Part shown: one piece after another, positions 1 to 8,671 of the stretch | Layout: every line of letters begins with the position of its first letter | Position numbering within the stretch: the stretch's first letter is position 1 | Source: Cryomorpha ignava | Lineage (GTDB): Bacteria > Bacteroidota > Bacteroidia > Flavobacteriales_D > Cryomorphaceae | Direction of reading: 5' to 3' | Assembly (NCBI RefSeq): GCF_010686655.1 | Contig: NZ_JAAGVY010000017.1 | Location: forward strand, 1-64,000 | Length of the DNA stretch: 64,000 nt | Made by a program: the position numbers and the translations under genes | Notes under the pieces: model-generated | Databases searched by the model: none | What the model saw: the letters and a program-made list of their open reading frames with translations, nothing else | What the model was told of the DNA's origin: nothing

Positions 1-10
1 AGTTTCGTCC

Positions 11-50
11 AAGAACTAAGAACTAAAAACCAAAAACTAAAAAAAAAACT
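11..50. repeat. Low-complexity A-rich intergenic tract
   Basis: Quasi-periodic tract built of AACTAA / AACCAAA-like words running up to the ribH stop codon. It resembles other short-period islands in this window (19736-19793, 44133-44165). No coding or structural function is visible. Confidence 0.5.
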
Positions 51-543
51 AAGCTCCGAGCTTATGCCGCAAGTGCGCCATTTTTACTGCCGCCACAGCT
101 GCTTCTACACCTTTATTTCCGTGTTTGCCGCCAGAGCGCGCTTTGGCTTGCTCCATGGTGTCGTCTGTTAGAACACAGAATATTACCGGAACTCCGGTTT
201 GGAGGGTTACATCTTTTACACCCTGGGCTACTGCCTGGCATACAAATTCAAAATGGCGGGTTTCGCCCTGAATTACGGAGCCGATGGCAATTATGGCATC
301 AAACTTTCCAGAATCGATCAGCATCTTGGCACCGAGTGCCAGCTCAAAACTTCCCGGTACAGAATGGATATGCACATTGCGCGAAGAAGCTCCCAATTCT
401 AAAAGAGCTTCTTTGGCACCTTTTGCAAGTGCATCAGTAATCTCTTCATTCCATTCAGAAACAACTATTCCAAAATTGAATAAAGTGGCCGAAGGAGTCT
501 TTTCCTTCTCAATAGCCGAAAGATTTTTTCCAGCGGTTGCCAT
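49..543 (-). CDS. ribH: 6,7-dimethyl-8-ribityllumazine synthase
   Basis: Cytosolic enzyme of riboflavin synthesis that condenses 5-amino-6-ribitylaminouracil with 3,4-dihydroxy-2-butanone 4-phosphate to give lumazine. The 164-residue length fits the family. Visible family motifs are the aromatic/Asn pair W31-N32, the SVPGSFELA loop (61-69), GSVIQGETRHFEF (88-100) with the expected catalytic histidine H97, and GNKG near residue 142. Its ATG overlaps the stop of the upstream TPR gene by one base (TAATG), so the two are translationally coupled. The pairing of ribH with this kind of TPR membrane protein next to recF is familiar in Bacteroidota. The other rib genes are not in the window. Identification is secure from motifs and length. 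Confidence 0.97.
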   Translation of the reverse strand: MATAGKNLSAIEKEKTPSATLFNFGIVVSEWNEEITDALAKGAKEALLELGASSRNVHIHSVPGSFELALGAKMLIDSGKFDAIIAIGSVIQGETRHFEFVCQAVAQGVKDVTLQTGVPVIFCVLTDDTMEQAKARSGGKHGNKGVEAAVAAVKMAHLRHKLGA

Positions 544-1223
544 TATCCGCCTACGCGTGCAATGTAAGAATCAATGCTGCGCGCCTCATTGCTTGTAGGG
601 AAATCATCTTTTATACGCTTGTAATTGGTAAGCGCCTCTTTAAATTTTCCCTGATCTTCGTAAACCAATCCTTGTTTTTTGAGATACATAGGAGCGGTAA
701 GCAAATTTTTTGAATGAGAGATGGCATCACTATACGAAGAAATAGCTTTGTCGTAATCACCCAGCTGCACATACGCATCGCCCATGCCACCTTTAGCCAT
801 AGCGCCTACAATTTCATCTTCAAGATCTGCGTTTTTCAGATAGTTAAGTGCCATTTGATAGTCACTATTTCTCAGATAAATTACTCCTGAATAGTAAGAA
901 GCCAAATCGCCGGCTTTTGTATTGCTATATTCATCAGCAATGAACTCAAATCCGTAATACGATTCATTTCCAACAAGTGCTTTATCGAGCGAATCAATTT
1001 CGAACCAATACTCTGCTTTCCACATTAAATTCATTGCTTCTTCGCTTCTCGGCTGCAAATACAAGCGCGTAACGGCGAAATATCCTGCAAAAAGGACTAC
1101 CAGAATTCCGGCGATTATTAAGAGTGTATTGCGGTTGTCATCCACGTATTTCTCTGTTTTAGAGTACACTTCTGCGACGTTTACCGCTGAGTCGTCACCA
1201 GGCTTATTCACTTTTTTCGACAT
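543..1223 (-). CDS. TPR-repeat inner-membrane protein (YfgM-like)
   Basis: A 226-residue protein with a short charged N-terminus, one transmembrane segment at about residues 33-54 and a C-terminal region of tetratricopeptide-type helical pairs (for example GGMGDAYVQLGDYDKAI and YLKKQGLVYEDQGKFKEAL). This is the layout of the YfgM/Sec-translocon-associated TPR family: N-in, with the TPR domain outside the cytoplasmic membrane. The likely role is protein-protein interaction in envelope biogenesis, but the partner cannot be read from sequence. It lies upstream of ribH with a one-base overlap and is divergent from recF, with 92 bp between the starts. The fold assignment is firm and the function is inferred. 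Confidence 0.8.
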   Translation of the reverse strand: MSKKVNKPGDDSAVNVAEVYSKTEKYVDDNRNTLLIIAGILVVLFAGYFAVTRLYLQPRSEEAMNLMWKAEYWFEIDSLDKALVGNESYYGFEFIADEYSNTKAGDLASYYSGVIYLRNSDYQMALNYLKNADLEDEIVGAMAKGGMGDAYVQLGDYDKAISSYSDAISHSKNLLTAPMYLKKQGLVYEDQGKFKEALTNYKRIKDDFPTSNEARSIDSYIARVGG

Positions 1224-1297
1224 ATTAAACTGTTTATTTCGGATTGCAAAAATAGACTTTTTTCGTTGCCAGTACAGTTTAGGCGCATTAGATTTGG

Positions 1298-1305
1298 TAT
1301 TTTTG
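1298..1305 (+). promoter_or_regulatory. Candidate -7 box of recF
   Basis: TATTTTTG matches the Bacteroidota -7 consensus TAnnTTTG. It ends 10 nt before the recF ATG, leaving room for only a few nucleotides of 5' leader. Confidence 0.5.
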
Positions 1306-1315
1306 CAAAATATCT

Positions 1316-2428
1316 ATGATTCTAGCGCATCTCAGCCTTATAAATTTCAAGAATTATGCCGAGGCAGCATTCGATTTTGACCCAAATGTCAACATTTTTA
1401 CCGGCCTGAATGGTCAGGGAAAGACGAATATTCTTGATGCCATACATTATCTTGCTTTTTGCAAAAGCTATTTTAATCCCATCGACAGTCAAAATGTGCG
1501 ACATGGTGAAGAGTTTTTTGTGGTGGAAGGAATTTTTGACAATAAAGAAGTGCACGATAAAATTTACTGTGGTGTAAAAAAGGGTCAGAAAAAAGTTTTT
1601 CGAAAGAATAAAACCGAATATGAACGCCTTGCCGAGCATATCGGGAAGTATCCTGCTGTGGTGATTTCGCCTTACGACAAAGATTTGATAAGCGATGGGA
1701 GCGAAATGCGTCGCAAATTGATGGACAGCATCATTTCGCAATACAACAGAGCTTATTTGGAAGATTTAATCGATTACAATAAGCTGTTGCGCCAGCGGAA
1801 TAGTTTATTGAAATACTTTTGGGAAAACCGCACTTTTGATGCTGACAATCTGGAAGTTTGGACAATACAGCTGGTAGAAGTTGCTAAGCGAATACATGCC
1901 GAACGCAAAAACTTTGTTGCCCAGTTTGAGCCTGTATTTCTTGCGCATTATGCCGCCATTAGCGGAAACGCAGAAGATGTAGCTCTTGAATACACATCGC
2001 ATTTAAGCACAGGAGACTTTAGCGATACCATGACTGCGAGTTTGGAAAAAGACCGGCGCTCGTCGTACACCAATGTGGGAACGCATAAAGACGACTTGAA
2101 ATTTAAAATCGGCGGGCATCCATTAAAGAAGTTTGGGTCGCAGGGACAGCAAAAAACGTATTTGATTTCACTAAAACTCGCCCAGTTTGATTTGATAAAA
2201 GAAACTACCAAGCGGGTTCCCATTTTGCTTCTCGACGATATTTTTGACAAGATAGACGATGTGCGGGTTCAGCACTTGATGAAACTGGTAAGTGATCACA
2301 ATTTTGGGCAGATTTTTATCACTGATACCCATTCTGAACGAATTGCTCATATCTTTGAAGGAATTAGCGATAGTGCCAAAATATTTACAATAAAAGAGGG
2401 AGAGATTTATGAGCCGCAACGAAAATGA
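1316..2428 (+). CDS. recF: DNA replication/repair protein RecF
   Basis: SMC-like ATPase that loads RecA at single-strand gaps with RecO and RecR. The 370-residue length fits RecF. The N-terminal strand MILAHLSLINFKNY is typical. The Walker A motif GLNGQGKTN lies at about 30-38, the ABC-type signature region FGSQGQQKTYLISLKLAQ at about residues 272-289, and the Walker B sequence ILLLDDIFDKID near residue 305. The following DUF721 gene begins 20 bp inside its 3' end, a conserved recF neighbourhood. The start is chosen from the conserved N-terminus. The closely placed -7 box suggests a nearly leaderless mRNA. Confidence 0.97.
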   Translation: MILAHLSLINFKNYAEAAFDFDPNVNIFTGLNGQGKTNILDAIHYLAFCKSYFNPIDSQNVRHGEEFFVVEGIFDNKEVHDKIYCGVKKGQKKVFRKNKTEYERLAEHIGKYPAVVISPYDKDLISDGSEMRRKLMDSIISQYNRAYLEDLIDYNKLLRQRNSLLKYFWENRTFDADNLEVWTIQLVEVAKRIHAERKNFVAQFEPVFLAHYAAISGNAEDVALEYTSHLSTGDFSDTMTASLEKDRRSSYTNVGTHKDDLKFKIGGHPLKKFGSQGQQKTYLISLKLAQFDLIKETTKRVPILLLDDIFDKIDDVRVQHLMKLVSDHNFGQIFITDTHSERIAHIFEGISDSAKIFTIKEGEIYEPQRK

Positions 2429-2702
2429 AGAAACCTTAGGCGATGCCATTAACAGATTGCTGAAAGCTTATGGGCTGGAAGAGGGTTATTACGCCGCTGC
2501 TGTGGTTACGCATTGGGAAAAGCTAATGGGGCCGGCGGTATCGCGGCGCACGCAAAGCATTAAAATTCAAAAAGGAGTGCTGATTGTTAAAATAGAATCT
2601 GCAGCCTTGCGTCAAGAGCTTAGCTATTCTAAGGACAAAATTATGACCCAGATCAACAGAGAGCTCGGGGTGCGGATTATTAAAAGTGTAGAGTTGAGAT
2701 AG
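2409..2702 (+). CDS. DUF721 domain protein (DciA-like)
   Basis: A 97-residue protein that overlaps recF by 20 bp. The sequence pattern (W..LMGPAVSRRTQSIKIQKGVLIVKIESAALRQELSY spread over residues 36-76, then I..LGVRIIKSVELR) is the DUF721 fold, related to the KH-like domain of the DciA helicase loader. Proteins of this family next to recF or dnaA are presumed to act in replication or repair. No catalytic residues are expected. The start ATG is preceded by the purine-rich AAAGAGGGAGAG inside recF, which may serve as ribosome-binding site. Family assignment is good; whether it acts as DciA here is inference. Confidence 0.85.
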   Translation: MSRNENEETLGDAINRLLKAYGLEEGYYAAAVVTHWEKLMGPAVSRRTQSIKIQKGVLIVKIESAALRQELSYSKDKIMTQINRELGVRIIKSVELR

Positions 2703-2857
2703 GTCGTTTTTAAGCTCAAGGAGGATAATTTATGGGATGTTAGGCAAATAGTCAATTTATGAGCCTTGGCTAGTTTGCCAAATAACTGAATGGACTTGCG
2801 TATGTGGGTTCGGTATGGTCAACTTAGGGAAACTTAAAACATTGCTATATTTACAAT

Positions 2858-3909
2858 ACGAAAGCACCACAGCCAATTCCATATCAAGGAAGTAAAAGAA
2901 CATTGGCACCTTTAATCCTCAAATACTTTCCGGAAAGGGTAGATAGGCTCATAGAACCTTTTGCAGGTTCGGCAGCTATCACAATTGCCACAGCTATTAA
3001 ATCTAAAGCGAATAAGTACTGGAAAAGGTTTGGAACAAGCAATTTGGTGATGGGAAAGAATACTATAACGAAGTTAGAGCTCGATTCAACTCAAATTATG
3101 GAACTGAAGATTTTCTTTATGTGCTGGCAAGGTGCGTAAAAGGTGCTGTTAGATACAATGCTGACGGAGAATTTAATCAATCTCCTGATAATAGAAGGAA
3201 AGGCAAACTTCCAGTAACCATGAGAAAGGAAATATTTCAAGTTTCTAATTTGCTAAAAAACAAAACAATATTTTCAGCTAAAAACTATTATGATGTTTTT
3301 AAAGAAGCGGATAGAAACGATTTAGTGTACATGGACCTACCATATCAGGGGATATCTAAAAAGAAAGATTCGAGATATATGGCAGGTCTTAATTTTGATG
3401 AATTCATTTCTAATTTGAAGCTGTTAAACTTAAAAAATGTTCCGTTTCTGATAACCTTTGATGGAAAGTTGGGCTCAAAATCATACGGCAACGATCTACC
3501 AGCCTCACTTGGTTTAAAAAAAATAATGATAGAAGTCGGTAGATCTACTACTTCTACTTTATTAGGCCAACAAGAAATCACGTACGAATCGCTATATATT
3601 TCAGACGCTTTAAGTGGTCAATTAAATTGTGATATTCCTGCTGAAGAATTGCTAAAACCACAATCTAAGCAACTTAAAAAAGAATTAAAATTACATCCAC
3701 TTATCGAAGAGTTATGCGGCTCAGTTAAAATACCGGAAGGAAAATCGTACGATGAAATCTTAGACGAAGGCAGAATGGAAAAGTACTTAAAGAGTACATC
3801 CAATTCCCTAAAAGAAACGGATCATTTACTTTCTACCAAAGCAAATAGAAAACGCTTGTTCGAGTCAATCGAGCAGATGGAAAAAGGAGATATTCTTCCA
3901 TACAATTAA
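2858..3909 (+). pseudogene. Decayed D12-class adenine-specific DNA methyltransferase
   Basis: Relic of a Dam/D12-type N6-adenine methyltransferase in two pieces. The 5' piece keeps the SAM-binding motifs PYQGSKR and FAGSAA (about 2879-2980) and runs to ANKYW near 3020. The second frame resumes with NKQFGDGKEYYNEVRARF and continues unbroken to the stop at 3909. At least four lesions are visible: no ATG (an ACG at 2858 stands where the start would be, before AAAGCACCACAG); the piece of about 30 residues expected between ANKYW and NKQFGDG is missing; the frame changes between the pieces; and the catalytic DPPY is DLPY (near 3337). Upstream and downstream pieces still align well with the family, so inactivation looks recent. 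It may be the remnant of a restriction-modification or orphan methyltransferase cassette, but no restriction gene remains nearby. Confidence 0.85.
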
Positions 3910-3950
3910 ACCGTTGAGGGATTAGCCCTTTCCCGTACAACCAGATTAAC

Positions 3951-3958
3951 TAATTTCG
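3951..3958 (+). promoter_or_regulatory. Candidate -7 box of the sulfatase-family gene
   Basis: TAATTTCG, a common Bacteroidota -7 variant, ends 4 nt before the GTG start at 3963. Transcription would begin at or next to the start codon. Confidence 0.45.
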
Positions 3959-3962
3959 CCCC

Positions 3963-5789
3963 GTGAAAAAATATCTGGTCTATCCCGTTTATTTTCTTTT
4001 TTGGATTTTTTTCTTCATCGCAGCGCGGATGGTGTTTTTGGTTTATCACCACAATTTATCAGGCGATTTGAATTTCGGAGAAATACTTGATGTTTTCTAT
4101 TACGGCCTGCGGCTCGATTTTTCTTTTGCCGGCTATATCTGCATAATCCCGTTCCTTCTTCTTTTTCTGAACACCTTTTTCACACGTTTCCCCGTTCAGG
4201 CAATTATCCGTTGGTACAGCTATATCATTATCGGAATGTTATGTTTTCTCACCGTTGCCGATCTGGAATTGTTTACTGCCTGGGGATTTAGAATGGACAA
4301 TACGCCATTGCAATATTTCAAAAATCCGGGCGAAATGGCGGCTACTGTTTCAAGCTCACCGGTTTTTAGCCTGCTCTCAATCGGGCTGGCGATGGCATTG
4401 GTGTTTATTGTCGTTTACCGAAAAATGGTTGATAAAAAACTCGCAACCTTGTTTACCCAAATTCGTGTTTGGCAAATCGGCTTGTCACTATTCTTAATTG
4501 CTTTATTAATCATTCCCATCCGCGGAGGCGTGCAGAAAATACCGATGAACCTGAGCGATGTGTATTTCTCTAAAAAACTCTACGCCAACCAGGCAGCGGT
4601 TAATCTCCCGTGGAATATTATGTTTTCTCTTATGCATGCACAAAGCGATAAAAATCCTTTTGTCTATTTTCCGATTGAGCGTGCAAAAACGCTTGTCGAT
4701 GAGCTATATGCCACAAAGGCAGATTCTATTCCATCCATTGTAAGCACCAAAACGCCAAATATTGTAATCATTGTTTTGGAAAGCTTTACAGCGAAATGGA
4801 TTGGATATTTGGGCGGCGCGCCCGGTGTAACTCCGCAACTCGATGCCATAGCTGCCGACGGGATGGCATTCACAAACTTCTATGCTTCAGGCGATAGGAG
4901 CGAAAAGGGATTGATGGCTATTTTAAGTGCTTATCCCAATCAGGCGATTACTTCAATTATTAAAACACCCACAAAAACCCAAAATCTTCCATCAATCAAC
5001 AAGATGCTTTCTGAACGCGGCTATACTACCGGCTTTACTTACGGCGGCGAATTGGAATTTGCCAATATAAAAGCATACTTGCTCAATACCGGTTTTGACA
5101 GATTGGTTGATAAATATGAATTCCCGATGGCAGAGCGCACCACCTCCTGGGGCGTGCACGATGAGTTTGTTTTCAATCGCTTTTTGACAGATTTAAACCA
5201 AATGGATCAACCATTTTTTCAAGCCATGTTTACTCTTAGCAGCCACGAACCATACGATGTGCCGCTCACCCACTTTGTAGGTAACGACGAGGTTACACAA
5301 TTTAAAAATTCCATTTACTACACAGATAGCGTTCTCGGCGATTTTATTGCCAAAGCGAAAACACAACCCTGGTGGAACAATACGCTCATTGCCATAGTTG
5401 CCGATCACGGTCATCACTTGCCGGGGTACGACGCCAATCACGTTCCGTCAAAGTTTCACATTCCGCTGGTGTTTACCGGCGGATCGCTTTCGCGAAATGG
5501 AGTGGTAGAAACCATCGGGTCGCAAACCGATATTGCACCAACTATTCTGTATCAAATGAATATGGATGTCAGCCAATTTAAGTGGGGCAGAAATCTTATG
5601 GACACCCACGAATCATTTGCGTTTTATGCATTCAACAATGGGTTTGGATTGGTTACTCCCGACGGAATAGCCACCGTAGATAACGTCTCAGGAAATACTG
5701 TTTACCTCGACCCCGGATTTGACACCACTCAACTCAAATTCGGAAAGGCGTATATGGAAGTTTCTTATCAGGATTTTTTGGAGAAATAG
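3963..5789 (+). CDS. LtaS-like membrane sulfatase-fold transferase
   Basis: A 608-residue protein with five predicted N-terminal transmembrane segments (about 5-28, 52-72, 82-102, 133-151, 171-188), followed by an extracytoplasmic alkaline-phosphatase/sulfatase-fold domain. Metal- and catalysis-related positions are E273 (VLESF), the nucleophile region SGDRSEKGLMA with Ser313, and D481-H482 in VADHGHHLP. Known relatives (LtaS, OpgB, EptA-like) transfer or release phospho-head-groups of lipids at the outer face of the inner membrane; the substrate here cannot be told. Related enzymes usually have Thr at the nucleophile position, so the Ser is notable. The GTG start follows a -7 box by 4 nt and fits the membrane topology. 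It appears monocistronic and is followed by a large repeat array. Confidence 0.85.
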   Translation: MKKYLVYPVYFLFWIFFFIAARMVFLVYHHNLSGDLNFGEILDVFYYGLRLDFSFAGYICIIPFLLLFLNTFFTRFPVQAIIRWYSYIIIGMLCFLTVADLELFTAWGFRMDNTPLQYFKNPGEMAATVSSSPVFSLLSIGLAMALVFIVVYRKMVDKKLATLFTQIRVWQIGLSLFLIALLIIPIRGGVQKIPMNLSDVYFSKKLYANQAAVNLPWNIMFSLMHAQSDKNPFVYFPIERAKTLVDELYATKADSIPSIVSTKTPNIVIIVLESFTAKWIGYLGGAPGVTPQLDAIAADGMAFTNFYASGDRSEKGLMAILSAYPNQAITSIIKTPTKTQNLPSINKMLSERGYTTGFTYGGELEFANIKAYLLNTGFDRLVDKYEFPMAERTTSWGVHDEFVFNRFLTDLNQMDQPFFQAMFTLSSHEPYDVPLTHFVGNDEVTQFKNSIYYTDSVLGDFIAKAKTQPWWNNTLIAIVADHGHHLPGYDANHVPSKFHIPLVFTGGSLSRNGVVETIGSQTDIAPTILYQMNMDVSQFKWGRNLMDTHESFAFYAFNNGFGLVTPDGIATVDNVSGNTVYLDPGFDTTQLKFGKAYMEVSYQDFLEK

Positions 5790-5792
5790 AAG

Positions 5793-6500
5793 GTGAGTCT
5801 CGAGTCACGAGTCTCTTGTCGCGAGGGGTTTGCGCAATACTTATCTCGATTTGCTAAATATTTAAGTCGTGCCAGAGCTCTGGTCGAGAGGAAATTGTCT
5901 CGCGTCGCTAGTCGCGAGAGGTTTGCGCAGGGTTCGTTTGCTTTTGGAGACATTATTACTTTGCCAAAAGCTGGAATAATTGCCTTCGAGGTGTAATTTT
6001 TCAAGAAGTGTGACGAAGTATTTATCATTAACAATCTCAGTGGAATTACACTGAAATCTAAATTTTAGAAAGTCCGTTAAATACTATTATTGCGATAAAC
6101 AGAAGTACTCCCTTGCCACTCGCGACTATAGCAAGTTCCTCCAAACTCTCCATTGCCCATTAGGCGAGAAGTACCCGCCCCGCGACTAGAGACTCCCGAC
6201 TAGAAACTCGCCACCATAATCTGTTAAATTCTCCATTGCCCATGAAGCGAGAAGTACCCGCCTCGCGACTCGCGACTAGTGACTCGCGACTAAAGACTAG
6301 CGACTAGTGACTCGCGACTAGAAACTCGCCACCATACTCCGCCAAACTCTCCATTGCCCATGAAGCGAGAAGTACCCGCCTCGCGACTAGTGACTCGCGA
6401 CTAAAGACTCGCGACTAGAAACTCGACACCATACTCCGCCAAACTCTCCATTGCCCATGAAGTACCCGCCTCGCGGCTAGAGACTCGCGACTCGCGACTA
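5793..6500. repeat. Inverted and tandem repeat array (GCGACTnGnGACTCGCGAC family)
   Basis: Non-coding array. The left end (5793-5826) reads GAGTCTCGAGTCACGAGTCT then TTGTCGCGAGG, and a related copy sits at 5905-5937. The right part (6110-6500) has the opposite orientation and contains four copies of a module beginning CCAAACTCTCCATTGCCCAT (near 6141, 6223, 6342 and 6439), each followed by GAAGTACCCGCC and runs of CGCGACTAGnGACT. The two ends are therefore inverted relative to each other around a less repetitive core (about 5940-6110). The modules follow each other without variable spacers, so it is not CRISPR. The open frames inside are by-products of the repeats. Confidence 0.85.
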
Positions 6501-6521
6501 AAAAAAGCATCAGCTTTTTTT
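6500..6521 (-). terminator. Rho-independent terminator overlapping the stop codon
   Basis: AAAAAAAGC / GCTTTTTTT arms (6500-6508 and 6513-6521) around an ATCA loop. The TGA stop of the GNAT-nitrilase gene lies in the loop. It is T-rich on both strands. Confidence 0.55.
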
Positions 6522-8045
6522 ATTCACCAAAGTTACGTCGTAAACATCTTTTCGTCTGTCTTTCAAGTTTTTAACGGCTCCAAATTCGTGCAACTCGCGC
6601 AAAAGATCCAAATCTACATCGGCTACGAGTATCATCTCTGTATTAGGTGTAGCCTCCGCTTTTATACCATTTGTGGGAAACGAAAAATCGCATGGGGTAA
6701 ACACGACCGATTGAGCAAACTGGATATCCATATTGTCAACTTTTGGCAGGTTTCCAACACTTCCTGCAATGGCTACATAGCATTCGTTTTCAATGGCTCT
6801 AGCTCTGGCACAGTACCTTACGCGGCTGTACCCGTTTTGGGTATCGGTGAGAAAGGGAACAAATAGCATACGCATTTTTTGCTCGGCAAGTATTCGCGAA
6901 AGCTCCGGAAACTCAACATCATAGCAAATTAAAACGCCCACGGGGCCGCAATCAGTTTGAATAACTTTTACGGTGTCACCTCCTGATAATCCCCAGGCTT
7001 TTGACTCATCTGGAGTAACGTGTATTTTGGTGTACTGCTCATACGTTCCGTTTCGGCGACACAGGTAGCCCACGTTATAAAGTTTGCCATCTACTTCACT
7101 TGTTCGCGGCATACTTCCGGTTATGATATTTACATTGTACGATACTGCAAGATTAACAAACCGGTCGCGAATATCATCGGTATATTCAGCCAATTTTCTA
7201 ATGGCTTCGGCTTCGCTAAGATGGTTATAATCAGCCATTAGCGGGGCATTAAAGAATTCGGGAAAAAGCACAAAGTCGCTTTTGTAAGCAGCTACAGCAT
7301 CAATAAAATACTCTACTTGGGTAAATAGTTCTTCCAACCCGCTGTACAACCGCATTTGCCATTGAATAAGCCCCAGCCTGACAACAGATTTACTGGTACT
7401 TAATTTAGGCGATTTCTTTTCGTAATAAATGTTGTCCCATTCTAGCAGTACAGCAAATTCGCGCGATTCTTTATCGCCTTCCAGGTAGTTTTTGAGCACT
7501 TTCTTAATATGAAAGTCATTGGCCAACTGAAAGTTGAGCGTTGGGTCGTGAATCTCTCGGTGCTTAACTTTTTGAATGTATTCCCTTGGCCCCAAATCTG
7601 GATATTCTATTAAGCGCGGAATGCGTCCACCAAAAACGATTGATTTTAAATTAAGTCGCTCGCAAACTTCTTTTCGGGCATCATATAGTCTACGACCCAA
7701 ACGAAGCCCGCGATACTCAGGCTCTACAAACGTATCAACGCCGTAAAGCACATTGCCTTTATTGTTGTGTGTATCAAAGCTGTAGTCGCCGGTAACCTGT
7801 TTGTAAGTGTGGTCGTCGTCAAAAAGATCGTATTTCACGATAATTGAAAGCGAGCATCCCACAACCTTGCCATCTATGATTATGGCGAGTTGCCCTTCTG
7901 GGAAAATGCGGAGAAGCTTCTTTATATGTTCTTCCTGCCAATATGCCGATGGCCAATTTTCGTAAGCGGCTATCATTGAATCTTTCAATTCATCGTAGTC
8001 GTTTTCTTTCAGATTTCTAAGTTCAACAGTTCCAATTTCTTCCAT
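6510..8045 (-). CDS. GNAT acetyltransferase - carbon-nitrogen hydrolase fusion
   Basis: A 511-residue two-domain protein. The GNAT domain occupies residues 1-210, with the acetyl-CoA loop YRGLRLGRRLYDAR at 111-124. The nitrilase-superfamily domain occupies about 222-505, with an apparent Glu-Lys-Cys triad: E263 in FPEFFN, K340 in YTKIHV and C374 in LICYDVEFPE. Both active sites look intact. Proteins with this exact fusion are widespread in Bacteroidota and other phyla, but the substrate is not established; linked N-acylation and amide hydrolysis is a guess. It is single and followed by a terminator at its stop codon. The ATG at 8043-8045 gives a GNAT N-terminus of normal length. Confidence 0.92.
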   Translation of the reverse strand: MEEIGTVELRNLKENDYDELKDSMIAAYENWPSAYWQEEHIKKLLRIFPEGQLAIIIDGKVVGCSLSIIVKYDLFDDDHTYKQVTGDYSFDTHNNKGNVLYGVDTFVEPEYRGLRLGRRLYDARKEVCERLNLKSIVFGGRIPRLIEYPDLGPREYIQKVKHREIHDPTLNFQLANDFHIKKVLKNYLEGDKESREFAVLLEWDNIYYEKKSPKLSTSKSVVRLGLIQWQMRLYSGLEELFTQVEYFIDAVAAYKSDFVLFPEFFNAPLMADYNHLSEAEAIRKLAEYTDDIRDRFVNLAVSYNVNIITGSMPRTSEVDGKLYNVGYLCRRNGTYEQYTKIHVTPDESKAWGLSGGDTVKVIQTDCGPVGVLICYDVEFPELSRILAEQKMRMLFVPFLTDTQNGYSRVRYCARARAIENECYVAIAGSVGNLPKVDNMDIQFAQSVVFTPCDFSFPTNGIKAEATPNTEMILVADVDLDLLRELHEFGAVKNLKDRRKDVYDVTLVNKKS

Positions 8046-8205
8046 AAAATATAGGTGCTTTCGAGTGCGAAAGATAAGTGTGTTTTCGTTTGATTTAATG
8101 ATTGTGCGGAAATTATTTTTTATCCGCTTTCGCTCAATATAGCATTTTTAAGGGATACTTTGTTTAAAAATAAAAAAACTTCCGGCTGTGGAAATTCTAC
8201 CCGAT

Positions 8206-8223
8206 TGGTGATTCTGTTCACCA
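8206..8223. promoter_or_regulatory. Perfect 6-6-6 dyad (possible Crp-type operator)
   Basis: TGGTGA-TTCTGT-TCACCA is a perfect inverted repeat with the TGA-N6/8-TCA geometry of Crp-family sites. It lies 90 bp upstream of the DUF4235 gene. The regulator is unknown. Confidence 0.35.
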
Positions 8224-8312
8224 CTTTTTTGACAAGAACGAGCAAGTTATCAAGCGTTTAGGTCCTTGCACGATAATTGCACTTTTAAACATTCAAATTC
8301 AAACCATTCATC

Positions 8313-8597
8313 ATGAGCAATATCCTTAGCAAAAACAAATTTAGCATTATAACCGGAATTCTGGCGCTTGGAGCCGCGGCTGCTACTAAAAAATTAGTAG
8401 ATAACCGCTATGAGCATTCTACCGGCGACGAGCCACCAAAAAACCCGCAAGATGAGAATTACAATTTATTAAACGTTCTTATCTACACCTCTGCTACGGC
8501 TGTGATTGGAGCTGTAGCTAGTGTGCTCATTCGAGACTTGGTTACACGGCAATGGAAAAATATGGATGGTGAATTACCCGACGAATTGAAAGGGTAA
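8313..8597 (+). CDS. Small DUF4235-like membrane protein
   Basis: A 94-residue protein with two hydrophobic helices (about 11-25 and 52-72). The pattern TKKLVDNRYEHSTGDEPPKNP matches the DUF4235 style of a short N-terminal helix followed by a xxW/YExxTGxxPP motif. Function is unknown; relatives are often found among stress-induced small membrane proteins. A perfect dyad lies 90 bp upstream. The next gene, an NAD(P)-binding reductase, follows after 74 bp and may be cotranscribed. The start is supported by an ATG at a normal distance from an AT-rich upstream region. Confidence 0.75.
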   Translation: MSNILSKNKFSIITGILALGAAAATKKLVDNRYEHSTGDEPPKNPQDENYNLLNVLIYTSATAVIGAVASVLIRDLVTRQWKNMDGELPDELKG

Positions 8598-8671
8598 TTA
8601 ATTCCAATCATGAGTTGGCCGACTCTTTGCATTTTACGGCTTTTTTAAAAATCATAAAAACACAAAATAGC

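Noticed and set aside
2703-2857. tRNA or small RNA before the methyltransferase relic
   Set aside because: No cloverleaf, T-loop (GTTCGA) or terminator found; the short region has no clear structure.
5768-6034. Coding frames of 67-88 codons inside the first repeat array
   Set aside because: They are made of repeat words (Ser/Arg-rich), exist on both strands and match no family.
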